Source of the DNA: Bacterioplanes sanyensis
Lineage (GTDB): Bacteria > Pseudomonadota > Gammaproteobacteria > Pseudomonadales > Oceanobacteraceae
Assembly: GCF_014652515.1 (NCBI RefSeq)
Contig: NZ_BMYY01000017.1
Span: 1-58,709 of the forward strand
DNA length: 58,709 nt
Direction of reading: 5' to 3'
The position numbers were made by a program, and so were the translations under genes. How positions within the stretch are numbered: position 1 is the stretch's first letter; every line of letters begins with the position of its first letter. The notes beneath the pieces are model-generated. The model was not told the DNA's origin. It worked only from the letters and a program-made list of their open reading frames with translations, and searched no databases. Below, piece after piece: positions 10,164 to 20,300 of this stretch.

Positions 10164-10869
10164 GCACCTGGCAAAAAGCTACAACGGCCGCGAAGTGGTC
10201 AAAGACGTGTCGTTATCGGTTGAGAGCGGCCAAATTGTCGGTTTGTTAGGCCCCAACGGCGCTGGCAAAACCACCTGCTTTTATATGATCGTCAACCTGG
10301 TGCAGGCCGATAAGGGCCGTATTCGCATCGATGACGATGACATCAGCCACCTGCCGATGCACGGCCGCGCCCGCCGCGGCATTGGTTACTTGCCGCAAGA
10401 AGCGTCCATCTTTCGCAAACTCAGCGTCGCCGACAACATCATGGCGATTTTAGAGACCCGCAAAGACCTCAATCGCAGTCAGCGCAAGCAAGCGCTGGAG
10501 CAGCTTTTGGATGAATTTCATATTCAACACATTCGCAGCAGCTTGGGCATGGCGTTGTCGGGTGGTGAACGTCGGCGAGTGGAAATTGCCCGCGCTTTAG
10601 CAGCAGAGCCTGCGTTTATTTTGCTAGATGAGCCGTTTGCCGGCGTCGATCCGATCTCCGTGTCTGACATCATGGACATCATTCGCCAGCTAAAACAGCG
10701 CGGCATTGGTGTGCTCATTACCGATCACAATGTGCGTGAAACCCTCGCCATTTGCGAAAAAGCCTACATCGTTGGCGGCGGCCACATCATCGCCGAGGGC
10801 AATGCCGAGCAGGTACTGGCCAACGAGCAGGTACGCAAAGTCTACTTAGGGGACGACTTCCGCCTTTGA
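10144..10869 (+). CDS. lptB: LPS export ABC transporter ATP-binding protein LptB
   Basis: LptB is the ATPase of the LptB2FGC complex, which extracts LPS from the inner membrane. The protein has 241 residues with Walker A G-P-N-G-A-G-K-T (residues 36-43), signature [15 protein letters not shown], Walker [14 protein letters not shown] and an H-loop in I-T-D-H-N. LptF and LptG are encoded elsewhere. It is followed after 134 bp by rpoN. Confidence 0.97.
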   Translation: MKTLKAEHLAKSYNGREVVKDVSLSVESGQIVGLLGPNGAGKTTCFYMIVNLVQADKGRIRIDDDDISHLPMHGRARRGIGYLPQEASIFRKLSVADNIMAILETRKDLNRSQRKQALEQLLDEFHIQHIRSSLGMALSGGERRRVEIARALAAEPAFILLDEPFAGVDPISVSDIMDIIRQLKQRGIGVLITDHNVRETLAICEKAYIVGGGHIIAEGNAEQVLANEQVRKVYLGDDFRL

Positions 10870-10955
10870 TTCTGCAGCGGGCAAAAGGCTATGATGCCTG
10901 ACCAGTCGCAAGGAAATGATTGCTAAAGCAGTATTCCTCGCCAAAGCTCCTGACC

Positions 10956-10961
10956 TATAAT
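10956..10961 (+). promoter_or_regulatory. rpoN: -10 box upstream of rpoN
   Basis: A perfect TATAAT lies about 40 bp upstream of the rpoN ATG. The matching -35 region (TTCCTC, 16 bp upstream) is poor, so the promoter may be weak or activator-assisted. It would allow rpoN to be transcribed apart from the lpt operon. Confidence 0.5.
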
Positions 10962-11003
10962 GCCAAGCATATAGTGTGCCGTTTAGGTGATTATCAGAGA
11001 TCT

Positions 11004-12488
11004 ATGAAAGCCTCACTCCAGCTCAAGATGGGCCAGCAGCTGACCATGACGCCGCAGCTGCAACAGGCCATTCGTTTGTTACAGCTATCGACACTGGACT
11101 TGCAGCAAGAGATTCAGGAAGCGCTGGACTCCAACCCCATGCTGGAAACCGAAGAGCACGACGAAGCGCCGGCCAGCGACACCAGTAACGACAACCAGCT
11201 CAACAAAGAGACCAGCGAGAGCAGCAGCCAAGACAGCGACAGCGCCGAAGTCGACGAGCAATGGTCGAATGAGCAGCTGCCCGAGGATCTGCCCGTCGAT
11301 AGTCAGTGGGAAGACACCTACCAAGCCACCGCCAGCACTGCCAGCAGCGCGGCGCCCGTGGGCGATGACGACTTTGATTACGACTCGCGCCACGCCACCA
11401 CCGACGATTTGCAAGACCACCTACTGTGGCAACTGAACTTAACGCCAATGTCAGAGCTGGACCGCGACATCGCCATCATGCTGATCGATGGTACCGACAG
11501 CGATGGTTACCTGCACACCAGCATCGACGACGTCGTCAGCGCCTTTGACGCCGAGCACGAAATCGAGCAAGAAGAAGTCATGGCCGTGCTGCATCGCTTG
11601 CAGCAGTTCGAACCCACCGGCGTCTTTGCCCGCGATTTGCGCGAGTGCTTGCTACTGCAACTGCGTCAGCTGCCACAAGACACCCCTTGGCGCGCCCAAG
11701 CCATTCAAGTCATCGACGAACACATTGAACTGCTGGGCAGTCGTGACTACGCCACCTTGATGCGCAAGACCCGGCTCAAAGAGGACGATCTCAAAGCCGC
11801 GCTTAGGCTGATCAAAGAACTCAACCCCAAACCTGGCGCCAGCATCAGCCCAGAGCAAGCCGAATACGTGGTGCCCGACGTGATTGTGCGGCAGATTCGC
11901 GGCGAGTGGCGGGTCGAACTCAACCCAGATATTGCCCCGAAACTGCGGGTTAATGCCGACTATGCGGCACTGGTCAAACGCTCGGACAGCAGCGCTGACA
12001 ATACCTTTCTTAAGGATCATTTACAGGAAGCGCGCTGGTTTATAAAAAGTCTGCAGAGTCGTAACGATACCCTGCTGCGCGTGGCCACCAAGATCGTGGA
12101 ATATCAGATTGAGTTCTTCGAACAAGGTGAAGAAGCGATGAAACCGCTGGTGCTGCACGACATCGCGGAAGCCGTCGACATGCACGAATCGACCATTTCA
12201 CGGGTGACTACGCAAAAATACATGCACACACCGCGCGGCGTGTTTGAGTTGAAGTATTTCTTCTCCAGCCATGTCAGCACCGACAGCGGTGGTGAATGTT
12301 CATCGACTGCCATTCGTGCCATGATCAAAAAGTTGATTGCCGAAGAAAATGCCCGTAAACCGTTGAGCGACAACAAAATCGCGACTTTACTGGGTGACAA
12401 AGGCATCAAGGTCGCCCGCCGTACGGTGGCCAAATATCGTGAAGCCATGCTGATTCCACCCTCGAATGAGCGGAAGCAGCTGGTTTAA
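11004..12488 (+). CDS. rpoN: RNA polymerase sigma-54 factor
   Basis: Sigma-54 directs RNA polymerase to -24/-12 promoters that need enhancer-binding ATPases. The 494-residue product starts at the ATG at 11004, giving the family N-terminus (L[19 protein letters not shown]). Region I is followed by a long acidic linker (residues about 50-130), then core-binding and HTH regions, and the RpoN box A-R-R-T-V-A-K-Y-R near the C-terminus. hpf, ptsN, rapZ and ptsO follow, as in most gammaproteobacteria. Confidence 0.97.
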   Translation: MKASLQLKMGQQLTMTPQLQQAIRLLQLSTLDLQQEIQEALDSNPMLETEEHDEAPASDTSNDNQLNKETSESSSQDSDSAEVDEQWSNEQLPEDLPVDSQWEDTYQATASTASSAAPVGDDDFDYDSRHATTDDLQDHLLWQLNLTPMSELDRDIAIMLIDGTDSDGYLHTSIDDVVSAFDAEHEIEQEEVMAVLHRLQQFEPTGVFARDLRECLLLQLRQLPQDTPWRAQAIQVIDEHIELLGSRDYATLMRKTRLKEDDLKAALRLIKELNPKPGASISPEQAEYVVPDVIVRQIRGEWRVELNPDIAPKLRVNADYAALVKRSDSSADNTFLKDHLQEARWFIKSLQSRNDTLLRVATKIVEYQIEFFEQGEEAMKPLVLHDIAEAVDMHESTISRVTTQKYMHTPRGVFELKYFFSSHVSTDSGGECSSTAIRAMIKKLIAEENARKPLSDNKIATLLGDKGIKVARRTVAKYREAMLIPPSNERKQLV

Positions 12489-12523
12489 CTACTGCGACAT
12501 CCACCAGCTAAAGGAGTCTGGAT

Positions 12524-12823
12524 ATGCAAATCAATGTCAGTGGTCATCATGTTGAAATTACTGATTCACTGCAGGCCTATGTGGAAGAAAAATTGGCCAA
12601 GCTGGAGCGTCACTTTGACAACATCACCACAGGTCAGGTCACGCTGACGGTGGAAAAAAGTGGCCAAAAAGCTGAGGCCACCATTCATGTCAGCGGCGCT
12701 GACTTGCACGCCAGCTGCGAGCAAGAAGACATGTACGCCGCCATCGACTCCATGATCGATAAACTCGACCGCCAAGTCATTAAACACAAAGAGAAAATAG
12801 TCGCTCGTAAACACGGCCACTAA
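12524..12823 (+). CDS. hpf: ribosome hibernation promoting factor, short form
   Basis: HPF binds the decoding centre of idle ribosomes and promotes 100S dimers in stationary phase. At 99 residues this is the short gammaproteobacterial form without the C-terminal dimerisation domain. The family start M-Q-I-N-V-S-G-H-H-V-E-I-T and the C-terminal D-R-Q-V-I-K-H-K-E-K basic helix are visible. An AAGGAG ribosome site precedes it. It lies between rpoN and ptsN. Confidence 0.94.
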   Translation: MQINVSGHHVEITDSLQAYVEEKLAKLERHFDNITTGQVTLTVEKSGQKAEATIHVSGADLHASCEQEDMYAAIDSMIDKLDRQVIKHKEKIVARKHGH

Positions 12824-12831
12824 CCACATCT

Positions 12832-13284
12832 ATGCGCATCGAAGATATCCTCACGGCAGACCGGGCACAGATCAATGTGCCCGCTTCCAGCAAGAAAAAA
12901 TTGCTGCAATACCTGGCACAGTTCATTGGTCAGCGCCTGCCCGGCAGCTCCGAAGACGATATTTACGAGCGCCTGCTCACCCGTGAGCGCCTAGGCAGCA
13001 CCGGCATTGGTGAAGGCATTGCCATTCCCCATTGCCGGCTGCAGCAATGCGATCAAGCGCTGGGGGTACTGCTACGCTTGGAGGCGCCCATCGACTACGA
13101 CGCAGTCGATCAACAGCCAGTTGACTTGGTGTTCGCGCTGTTGGTGCCGGAAGAAGCCACCGAGGAACACCTGCAAGTGCTGGCGCTATTGGCCCGTAAT
13201 TTTGGCACCCAAGAGTTTCGCAGCGCGCTGCGCAACGCTCCTAACGCACAGCAACTGTTTCAGCGGGCATTAAATGCTGAATAG
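12832..13284 (+). CDS. ptsN: nitrogen PTS enzyme IIA
   Basis: EIIA-Ntr is the terminal phospho-acceptor of the nitrogen phosphotransferase system, a regulatory relay linking nitrogen and carbon state to potassium and other processes. The protein has 150 residues with the phosphorylated histidine at about residue 67 in G-I-A-I-P-H-C-R. It begins 8 bp after hpf. RapZ and NPr follow. Confidence 0.95.
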   Translation: MRIEDILTADRAQINVPASSKKKLLQYLAQFIGQRLPGSSEDDIYERLLTRERLGSTGIGEGIAIPHCRLQQCDQALGVLLRLEAPIDYDAVDQQPVDLVFALLVPEEATEEHLQVLALLARNFGTQEFRSALRNAPNAQQLFQRALNAE

Positions 13285-13316
13285 ACCGAGCCATGGAATG
13301 ACGAGGAGGTAACACG

Positions 13317-14189
13317 ATGCGACTGGTGGTCATCAGTGGCCGTTCTGGCTCTGGCAAGTCCAGTGCCTTGCACGTACTGGAGGATCTAGGCTTTTACTGC
13401 ATCGATAACCTACCGATTCCGCTATTGCCTGCCTTAGCTCAAGAAACTCAACACGACCCACGTTTATCCAATGTTGCCGTCAGCATCGATGCGCGCAACC
13501 TGTCACAAACCAGCGATGGCATTGCCGAAGTGCTGCTGCAGTTACCACATGACGAGTATCAGCTCGAAGTGGTTTACCTCGACGCCAGCGAATCGGTTTT
13601 GCTGCAACGCTTCAGTGCCACTCGGCGCAAACATCCACTGACCAATCATCGCTTGGCCTTGGCCGAGGCCATTCAGGCTGAGCAGCAGCTGTTAGAGCCG
13701 CTGGCCAATATGGCCGACCTAACCCTAGATACCACCAACATGTCGGTGCACGAGCTGCGCAGCCTAATCAAACTGCGCGTCGCCGAGCGTGAAAGCAGCG
13801 ACATTGCCATTTTGTTTGAATCTTTTGGTTTTAAAAAAGGCATTCCCATCGACGCCGACTATGTGTTCGATGTGCGCAACCTGCCTAACCCTTACTGGCA
13901 GCTGGAGCTGCGCCCATACACAGGTCAGCAAGCGCCAGTGCAAACATTTTTAACCGCGCAACCGGAAGTCGCGGCCATGCGAGCGGACATTCAGGCCTTT
14001 ATCGAGCGCTGGCTGCCTGGGTTTATTGATAACAATCGTAGCTATATGACCATTGCCATCGGTTGCACTGGCGGTCAGCACCGTTCGGTCTATATGGCCG
14101 AGCAACTGGCTGGACAATTTCGTCAGCAGTTCGCTAATGTTCAAGTGCGACACCGCGAACTCACCCAGGACAATGCCCAGCATGATTGA
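13317..14189 (+). CDS. rapZ: RNase adapter protein RapZ
   Basis: RapZ is a nucleotide-binding protein; in E. coli it presents the sRNA GlmZ to RNase E and thereby controls GlmS and amino-sugar synthesis. The product has 290 residues, with Walker A G-R-S-G-S-G-K-S (residues 8-15) and the conserved C-terminal domain including D-V-R-N-L-P-N-P-Y and G-C-T-G-G-Q-H-R-S-V. A strong GAGGAGG ribosome site precedes it. Its last codons overlap the ptsO start. Confidence 0.95.
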   Translation: MRLVVISGRSGSGKSSALHVLEDLGFYCIDNLPIPLLPALAQETQHDPRLSNVAVSIDARNLSQTSDGIAEVLLQLPHDEYQLEVVYLDASESVLLQRFSATRRKHPLTNHRLALAEAIQAEQQLLEPLANMADLTLDTTNMSVHELRSLIKLRVAERESSDIAILFESFGFKKGIPIDADYVFDVRNLPNPYWQLELRPYTGQQAPVQTFLTAQPEVAAMRADIQAFIERWLPGFIDNNRSYMTIAIGCTGGQHRSVYMAEQLAGQFRQQFANVQVRHRELTQDNAQHD

Positions 14190-14451
14190 AAAAAACATTA
14201 CCATTATCAATAAGTTGGGCCTACACGCTCGCGCCGCCGCCAAACTGGTGTCTACCGCCACGGCGCATTCAGCCACCATCAAAGTCGGTTATCCAGAGCG
14301 CATGGTGGATGGTAAAAGCATTATGGCGGTGATGATGTTAGCCGCCAGCAAGGGCACCGATATTGTGTTACAAGCTGACGGCGACGATGCTGAGCAAGCC
14401 ATTGCCGCCCTCGAAGACTTAATCCAACGCCGCTTTGATGAAGGCGAATAA
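14182..14451 (+). CDS. ptsO: phosphocarrier protein NPr (HPr family)
   Basis: NPr passes phosphate from EI-Ntr to PtsN. The real protein starts at the ATG at 14182, overlapping the rapZ stop by 8 bp, and has 89 residues. The phospho-histidine is His15 in L-G-L-H-A-R-A-A-A-K, and Ser46 sits in the usual G-K-S-I-M position. It closes the rpoN-hpf-ptsN-rapZ-ptsO string. Confidence 0.94.
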   Translation: MIEKNITIINKLGLHARAAAKLVSTATAHSATIKVGYPERMVDGKSIMAVMMLAASKGTDIVLQADGDDAEQAIAALEDLIQRRFDEGE

Positions 14452-14623
14452 CCCCTCCGTCACCTCTCCCCTGTTGCTCGCTGAAATAATTTTTTAACGC
14501 AAAATCAATTCACTACAGAGACAATTGCGAGCAGTTTCGTAGTCTGCTGCGCGGTTTCCAGCTAGAATCAAGCTTATTCGCCCAAGCGGCACCTCCCTTC
14601 ACTTGTACACCTGAGCACTGTCT

Positions 14624-15979
14624 ATGGCCCAGCACAGCGAAAAAGCCAAAGCCAGATTACATAGCCTTAACCTTGCCCTCGAGAGCGGCTCGCTGGCGAC
14701 GGTGCAGCGCATTATTAATTCTGGCCTGGCACCACAAGACGTGGCGCACCTGATTGAATCCTCGCCGCCGAAGGAGCGGGAGATTCTTTGGGAGCTGGTG
14801 GACGAAGAACTCGAAGGTGAAGTGCTGCAGCACCTGAGCGAAGAGCTGCAGGGCAACTTTCTGCGCGATATGAGCGCCGAGCGCGTCGCTAGCGTTACCT
14901 CCGACCTCGACATCGACGACGTAGCGGACATCCTGCAGCAGTTGCCGGAGCGGGTAACACAGGAAGTGCTGGACGTCATGGACCAGCAAGACCGGGCACG
15001 ACTGGAAGCCGTATTGGGCTACCCAGAAGACAGTGCTGGCGGTCTGATGAACACAGACACCGTCACCATTCGTGCTGACATTACCTTAGAAGTGGTACTG
15101 CGCTATTTACGTCGCCACAAAGCGCTGCCGGATATGACCGACAGCCTGCTGGTGGTCAACCGTAATAACGAGTTCATTGGCTCACTGCCCATTCGCAAGC
15201 TGTTGGTGAGCGACCCACAGCAAACCGTGCGCGAAGTCATGTCGACGGACACGCGCGTGATTCATGCGACCCAGCATGAAAACGAGGTCGCCAAACTGTT
15301 TGAACGCCACGACCTAGTATCTGCACCCGTGGTCGATGCCAATGGCCAACTGTTGGGCCGCATCACCATTGATGACGTGGTCGATGTAATTCGCGAAACC
15401 GCCGACCACTCATTAATGAGCATGGCCGGCCTGGACGACGAAGAAGACACCTTCGCCCCAGCACTCAAAACCAGCCGCCGTCGCGCCGTTTGGTTGGGCA
15501 TCAACTTGATCACCGCGTTTATGGCGTCGGCCGTCATTGGCTTATTCGACGCCACCATTGAAAAAGTCGTCGCCTTGGCGGTGTTGATGCCGATTGTCGC
15601 CAGCATGGGCGGCATTGCCGGCAGTCAGGTATTGACCCTGGTGATTCGTGGCCAAGCATTGGGGCACTTAAGTGGCGCTAACTTTCGCTGGTTGTTTAAC
15701 CGCGAGCTCGTCGTGGCTGCCATCAATGGTGTGCTATGGGCACTGGTCATTGCCGCCATCACCCTGCTATGGTTCGGCGACCCAGGCATTGCCGTCATTA
15801 TTGCCGCCGCCATCATCATCAATTTGCTGGTGGCAGCGGTCACTGGTGCGGCATTGCCACTTATTATGAAAGCCCGTGGCATTGACCCGGCCCTGGCGGG
15901 TTCGGTGGTACTGACCACAGTCACCGATGTGGTGGGCTTTATGTCTTTTCTGGGGCTGGCCACCCTGTTTTATCTGTAG
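14624..15979 (+). CDS. mgtE: magnesium transporter MgtE
   Basis: MgtE is a dimeric Mg2+ channel gated by cytoplasmic Mg2+. The 451-residue protein has the MgtE N domain (about residues 30-130), two CBS domains (about 135-260) and a C-terminal membrane domain with five helices (about 285-450). It includes the conserved pore segment P-I-V-A-S-M-G-G-I-A-G-S-Q. A 172-bp gap after ptsO suggests its own promoter. darP starts six bases after its stop. Confidence 0.95.
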   Translation: MAQHSEKAKARLHSLNLALESGSLATVQRIINSGLAPQDVAHLIESSPPKEREILWELVDEELEGEVLQHLSEELQGNFLRDMSAERVASVTSDLDIDDVADILQQLPERVTQEVLDVMDQQDRARLEAVLGYPEDSAGGLMNTDTVTIRADITLEVVLRYLRRHKALPDMTDSLLVVNRNNEFIGSLPIRKLLVSDPQQTVREVMSTDTRVIHATQHENEVAKLFERHDLVSAPVVDANGQLLGRITIDDVVDVIRETADHSLMSMAGLDDEEDTFAPALKTSRRRAVWLGINLITAFMASAVIGLFDATIEKVVALAVLMPIVASMGGIAGSQVLTLVIRGQALGHLSGANFRWLFNRELVVAAINGVLWALVIAAITLLWFGDPGIAVIIAAAIIINLLVAAVTGAALPLIMKARGIDPALAGSVVLTTVTDVVGFMSFLGLATLFYL

Positions 15980-15984
15980 CCGAT

Positions 15985-16488
15985 ATGACTGATTACCAAG
16001 ATTTTGATGACGATGAGTTCGTCAGTAAGTCCGAACTAAAACGCGAAATGGAGCGCCTGCAAGAGCTCGGGCGCCAACTGACTGAGCTAACGCCTGCGCA
16101 ATGGCAAAAGTTTGATCTTACCGAAACGCTGCTGGCGGCGCTGGAAGAAAGCAAGCGCTTAAAGCAACATGAAGCCAAGCGTCGCCACCTGCAGTACATT
16201 GGCAAATTGATGCGCTCGGAAGATGTTGATGGCATTCGCCGCCAACTCGACCTGCTCGATCCATCGAGTGAGCTATATGGGCGCCTGCAGCGCCAGCAAG
16301 AGCTGTGGCGCACTCGCTTGGTAGAGAGCGATGACGCCCTGGCGGAGTTTATGGCCGAATTCCCGCAGCTGGATCGTCAACATTTGCGCAACTTACTGCG
16401 CAATGCGCGTAAAGAGCACGCCAGCGGCAAAACCGGTAAGCACTACAAGGCGTTGTTTCAATTTATTAAGGCACAAATGGCGGAGTAA
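15985..16488 (+). CDS. darP: ribosome-associated protein DarP (YjgA, DUF615)
   Basis: DarP assists late 50S subunit assembly near the peptidyl transferase centre. The 167-residue, highly charged helical protein matches the DUF615 family: S-K-S-E-L-K-R-E-M, R-R-H-L-Q-Y-I-G-K-L-M-R and H-Y-K-A-L-F-Q-F-I near the end. In Pseudomonas it is flanked by tldD and pmbA; here it is flanked by mgtE and, convergently, nit. A seven-base-pair stem (16477-16496) overlaps its stop codon. Confidence 0.93.
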   Translation: MTDYQDFDDDEFVSKSELKREMERLQELGRQLTELTPAQWQKFDLTETLLAALEESKRLKQHEAKRRHLQYIGKLMRSEDVDGIRRQLDLLDPSSELYGRLQRQQELWRTRLVESDDALAEFMAEFPQLDRQHLRNLLRNARKEHASGKTGKHYKALFQFIKAQMAE

Positions 16489-16496
16489 CCCGCCAT
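16477..16496. terminator. hairpin over the darP stop codon, weak terminator candidate
   Basis: ATGGCGG pairs with CCGCCAT around a six-base loop that contains the darP stop. There is no clear T run, so termination is uncertain. It is the only structure in the 19-bp gap between the convergent darP and nit genes. Confidence 0.35.
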
Positions 16497-16507
16497 TGCA
16501 ACCAAAC

Positions 16508-17314
16508 TTAGCGCAAGCGTCGGTGCTGTTGCACCGGCATGCGCTCTCGCAACTGCGCCAGCCAATCACGGTCGATTTCCGCCAACGCCACACCTGACTC
16601 TTGCCCCAACTGCGTCAAGACCGAACCCCAAGGGTCGATGATCTGTGAGTTGCCCCAGGTTTGACGCTTGTCGTCATGCCAGCCGCATTGGTTAGCCGCC
16701 AATACATAGCATTGCTGTTCAATGGCGCGAGCTTGCAGCAGTGGCTGCCAGTGCGCTTCACCGGTGCGATAGGTAAACGCCGCGGGCAATGAAATCAGCT
16801 CGGCACCTTTATCTGCCAACGCTTGAAACAGCTCGGCAAAGCGCAAATCGTAACAAATCGCCAAGCCCAACTTGCCAACTGGCGTCTCCACCACCACCAC
16901 GTTTTCTCCAGGGGCAAAGCGATCCGACTCCAGATAGCGCCCTTGGGCGTCGCCGACGTTGACATCGAACAAGTGAATTTTGTCATAACGCGCCGCCAAC
17001 TCGCCCTGATCGTTCCAAACACAGCAAGCTGAGCGCAAACGTGGATCATCATCCGGCGATGGCATGGGTATAGCACCGCCCACCAGCCAAATGCCCAACT
17101 GACTGGCCCAATCCGCCAACTGTTGATGAATATCCCGACGCTCGGCCAGCTCGGCAAACTGGCTGCCGTCCAAGGTTAAGAACATCTCAGGTAATACCAC
17201 CAGGGATGCACCTTGACGGGCCGCATCCGCTATTAAGGCATGGGCAGTGGCTAAGTTACGATCAACGTCCGGCGCTGATGACAGTTGCACCACGGCTACA
17301 GAATCTGTGCTCAT
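16508..17314 (-). CDS. carbon-nitrogen hydrolase (Nit-type amidase)
   Basis: This nitrilase-superfamily protein has 268 residues and the full catalytic triad: Glu43 in L-P-E-M-F, Lys112 in Y-D-K-I-H-L-F-D, and Cys154 in A-I-C-Y-D-L-R-F. It belongs to the branch related to mammalian Nit1 and YbeM, whose members hydrolyse deaminated glutathione, so a metabolite-repair role is likely. Its start overlaps the yhdP stop (ATGA). The Pseudomonas orthologue lies in the same place next to yhdP and rng. Confidence 0.92.
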   Translation of the reverse strand: MSTDSVAVVQLSSAPDVDRNLATAHALIADAARQGASLVVLPEMFLTLDGSQFAELAERRDIHQQLADWASQLGIWLVGGAIPMPSPDDDPRLRSACCVWNDQGELAARYDKIHLFDVNVGDAQGRYLESDRFAPGENVVVVETPVGKLGLAICYDLRFAELFQALADKGAELISLPAAFTYRTGEAHWQPLLQARAIEQQCYVLAANQCGWHDDKRQTWGNSQIIDPWGSVLTQLGQESGVALAEIDRDWLAQLRERMPVQQHRRLR

Positions 17315-20300
17315 TCGTCACCTCCAAACGGGTTAATACTGCGCAGCCTTTCACCCAGGCTACGACTGGTTTTACCGTCTACTTCATTATCGAATGCTTG
17401 GTTAATGGTCAACTGCGGCTCCGACCATGTGCCACGCACGGTATAACTGGCGCTGGTAAAGCGCTCCAGCTCGTCGCTGACCAAACGCTCGGTGACATAA
17501 ATCGAAGCTGCCACCGGCGGTGCTAACCCGGCCAATATAGCCACCAAAGGCAGCGAGCCCCCCACAGGAAAGGTGACCGCTAATTTCATATCTAACGTGC
17601 GATAGTTCAGATTACTGGAGCCAGATAACCAAAACTTACTGCCCGGCCCGTCCATAACCAGCGGCTCTGTTAGCACCAGTACGCCATCGTTAATGTCGGC
17701 TTTGGCCTTCAGCACATCAAAGGCGACACCGGACTGATACAGGTCGGAAAAGTCCAGCTGCAGGCGCCGTTTAATGGAGTTGAAGTTGAGCACGCCAAAG
17801 GCTTTTAACGCATCAGCGCCTTCCGCGGCCATATGGCCGTTGCGCATGCGTAGCGACAGCACTCCATCCAGCGAGCGAGGGTTATACGCCAGCGGCGAGC
17901 CGCGCCAGCTCATTCGTCCTAATACGCGGCTGTCTTCGGCGTTCAAAACAGCCTGTTGGCGAAACGACTTTTGTACCTTGCCAATGTCATTGCTGGTGAA
18001 GCTGAGGTCGTTCAACTCGGTGGTGTGCTCGCCTTCGCGGTAGCGCCATTGCATTTTGCCCAACATGCGCAGGCCTTTCAGATCACTGTCGTCTACCTCA
18101 ACTTGCAAACCATCGGCTAGGGGCCGGCTACTCAACTGCCAACGACCAAAGTTGCGGCTACCGATGTAAAGCTCAGCCAGTTGCATATCCATAGCTGGCA
18201 TGGCGGCCGGGTCGACGTCTTGCAATGGATCTGCAGTGACGTCCGCCTCTGCTGGGCTGGCGTTTTCAGCATGGTCGTCAGCGCCAGTGGGCAGATGGAT
18301 ATAATCCAGTTCGAGCTGAATCGGCATATTTGCATCAGCAGGTAGCAGCACATCACCAGTTACCAGGTCGCTCTCAAGCTGCATTTGCCATTCACCAAAC
18401 TCTTGGCTGGCTTGCAGCCGCGCCGGGCCCGAGGGAATGTCCCACACATCGATAGCAGCAAACTGCAAATCAACTAGGCGCACTGGGCCGGTTTCAGCAC
18501 TGTCTATGGGCAATGTCTCAGCTCCGTCCACTGGCACGGCAGTGATGTCGCTGCGCTCAGCCTCGATGTCTGGCTCGGCCAGCAGCGCCTGCATGTGCTG
18601 CCACACCTCATACCATTCAGCAGCACTGATGGGCTCATCTACCCGGCCGCGAATTTCTATTCCAGGGTCGCTGGGCAAAAAGGCATCGCTGCCGCCCAAG
18701 TAGACTTGGCCGCGCTGCAGCTCGCCATCGCGCAGTGCCAGCACCGACTTCAGCCACTGCTGGTAATCCATGCTGATGCGAGTGTCGGCACCGGGCTGTA
18801 CCGTCATCGCCAGTTGGGCTGTCTGCTCGGCGGTTTTGCCCATCGGCGCTGGCAAATCAATGACGGTACCATCTAGGTCAGAGCTGAGCGCCAGCTTAAC
18901 GCCTCCGCGTTGTTCGCTGGCGATGCTTAACTCGGCGTCGTAACTCAGTTCACCGTCTAAGGGGTCCAATAAAAACAACGGCAGCCATTGCTTGATGGCA
19001 GGCCATTGGCTGCCTCCCTTGGCTGCCAAGGTCATGTCATAACCCTCGCCCACAGGCGTCGAGCGAATTTGAGCTTCGAACTCGCCCCCCAACAGTTGCC
19101 CTTGCAGCTGGTCACTGAACAAACCGCGCTCACTGTCAAACTGCAAACGGCCATTAATAGCCTTGAAGTCGAGATCTAACTCACCGATATGCAGTTGATT
19201 GTCTTGCAGGCTGACATCCAGCTGCACCTGCGGATCACCGGCGTCGTCGCCCAGTGGCATGTTTAATACCAAGCCGGCCTGCAGTGGACCTTCGGCTCGC
19301 CACCTATCGAATGCGCCATCGACCATGTCGCGCAGCGGCGTATCGGTGAAATAGCGCAATGCCTCACGACTGTTACCCGTTAAGCGAGCAGCAACGTTAA
19401 GCCATGGCTGGCCATCCCGCTGGCGCAACTGAACACGCCCGCTATGAGGCTGTAGGCCACCACCTAGAGTGCGGGTTTTATCCACCCATACGTCGAGATT
19501 GGGTGAAGCCAGCAACAAGCGGCCATCAAACTCACGCAACGCCGGCCACTGCTGCAAGTATTGCAGCTGCAAATCTTGGGCTTGCAGGTAGAGCTGGATA
19601 CTGCGTTGCTCATCACGGCTGTCATCCCCGAGGCGACCATTCAGCGCCAGTACGGCTTGCTCAATGGTGCCGGCTACTAACGCCTGATCCAGCCACTGGC
19701 GCAGCTCATCCTCCAACAGTGACGGAATCAGCTGTTGCTTTAGAGCCACCGGGGCTTGCTGCAGCCCCAGTAGCACCGAGGTGTTGGCTTCAATGCCGCT
19801 GTCGTCTTCAGGAATGCGCAAAGCTACTTCGCCGGTCAGCGGCGAGCCTGCTAAGCGGGCGCTGAACGCTTGCAGTTGCAGCTGGTAATAATCCGGATGA
19901 ATGGCCCAAGTAAAATCGCCACGCGCCTCGGTCAATGTCCAAGGCTGGTCATAAACGTCGGCTAACCACAGCTCAAGCTGGTCATCACGAATGCGTAAGC
20001 GGCCTTGATGAGGCAACAGTTGTAGCTCCGCATCCACCTCCTTAAGGCCAGGAATGCCTTGGTAGGGCTCAATGCTCACGGCTTGCAGATCTGCCCGTAC
20101 CTCTAACTGGGTTTGCTCACCTTGCTGCAGCAGCGAAACACGCGTCTCTTGCGCTCGACCACGCGGCTGCAAGCCGTTCAGGTAGCGCTGCCACAGCTCG
20201 GGCAGCAGCGCATGTTGCTGTAGGAAGCGACTGGTTTGTTGCAGATCAACGCCGCCCAACTGTAACTGCCAGCCCTTACCTGCCAACCCGTCAGCGTCTT

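Noticed and set aside
14452-14623. Possible magnesium riboswitch upstream of mgtE
   Set aside because: No M-box-like pairing or conserved core could be recognised by eye in the 172-bp leader.
19404-19865. 153-residue plus-strand frame opposite yhdP
   Set aside because: Antisense shadow of a conserved gene; no recognisable domain.
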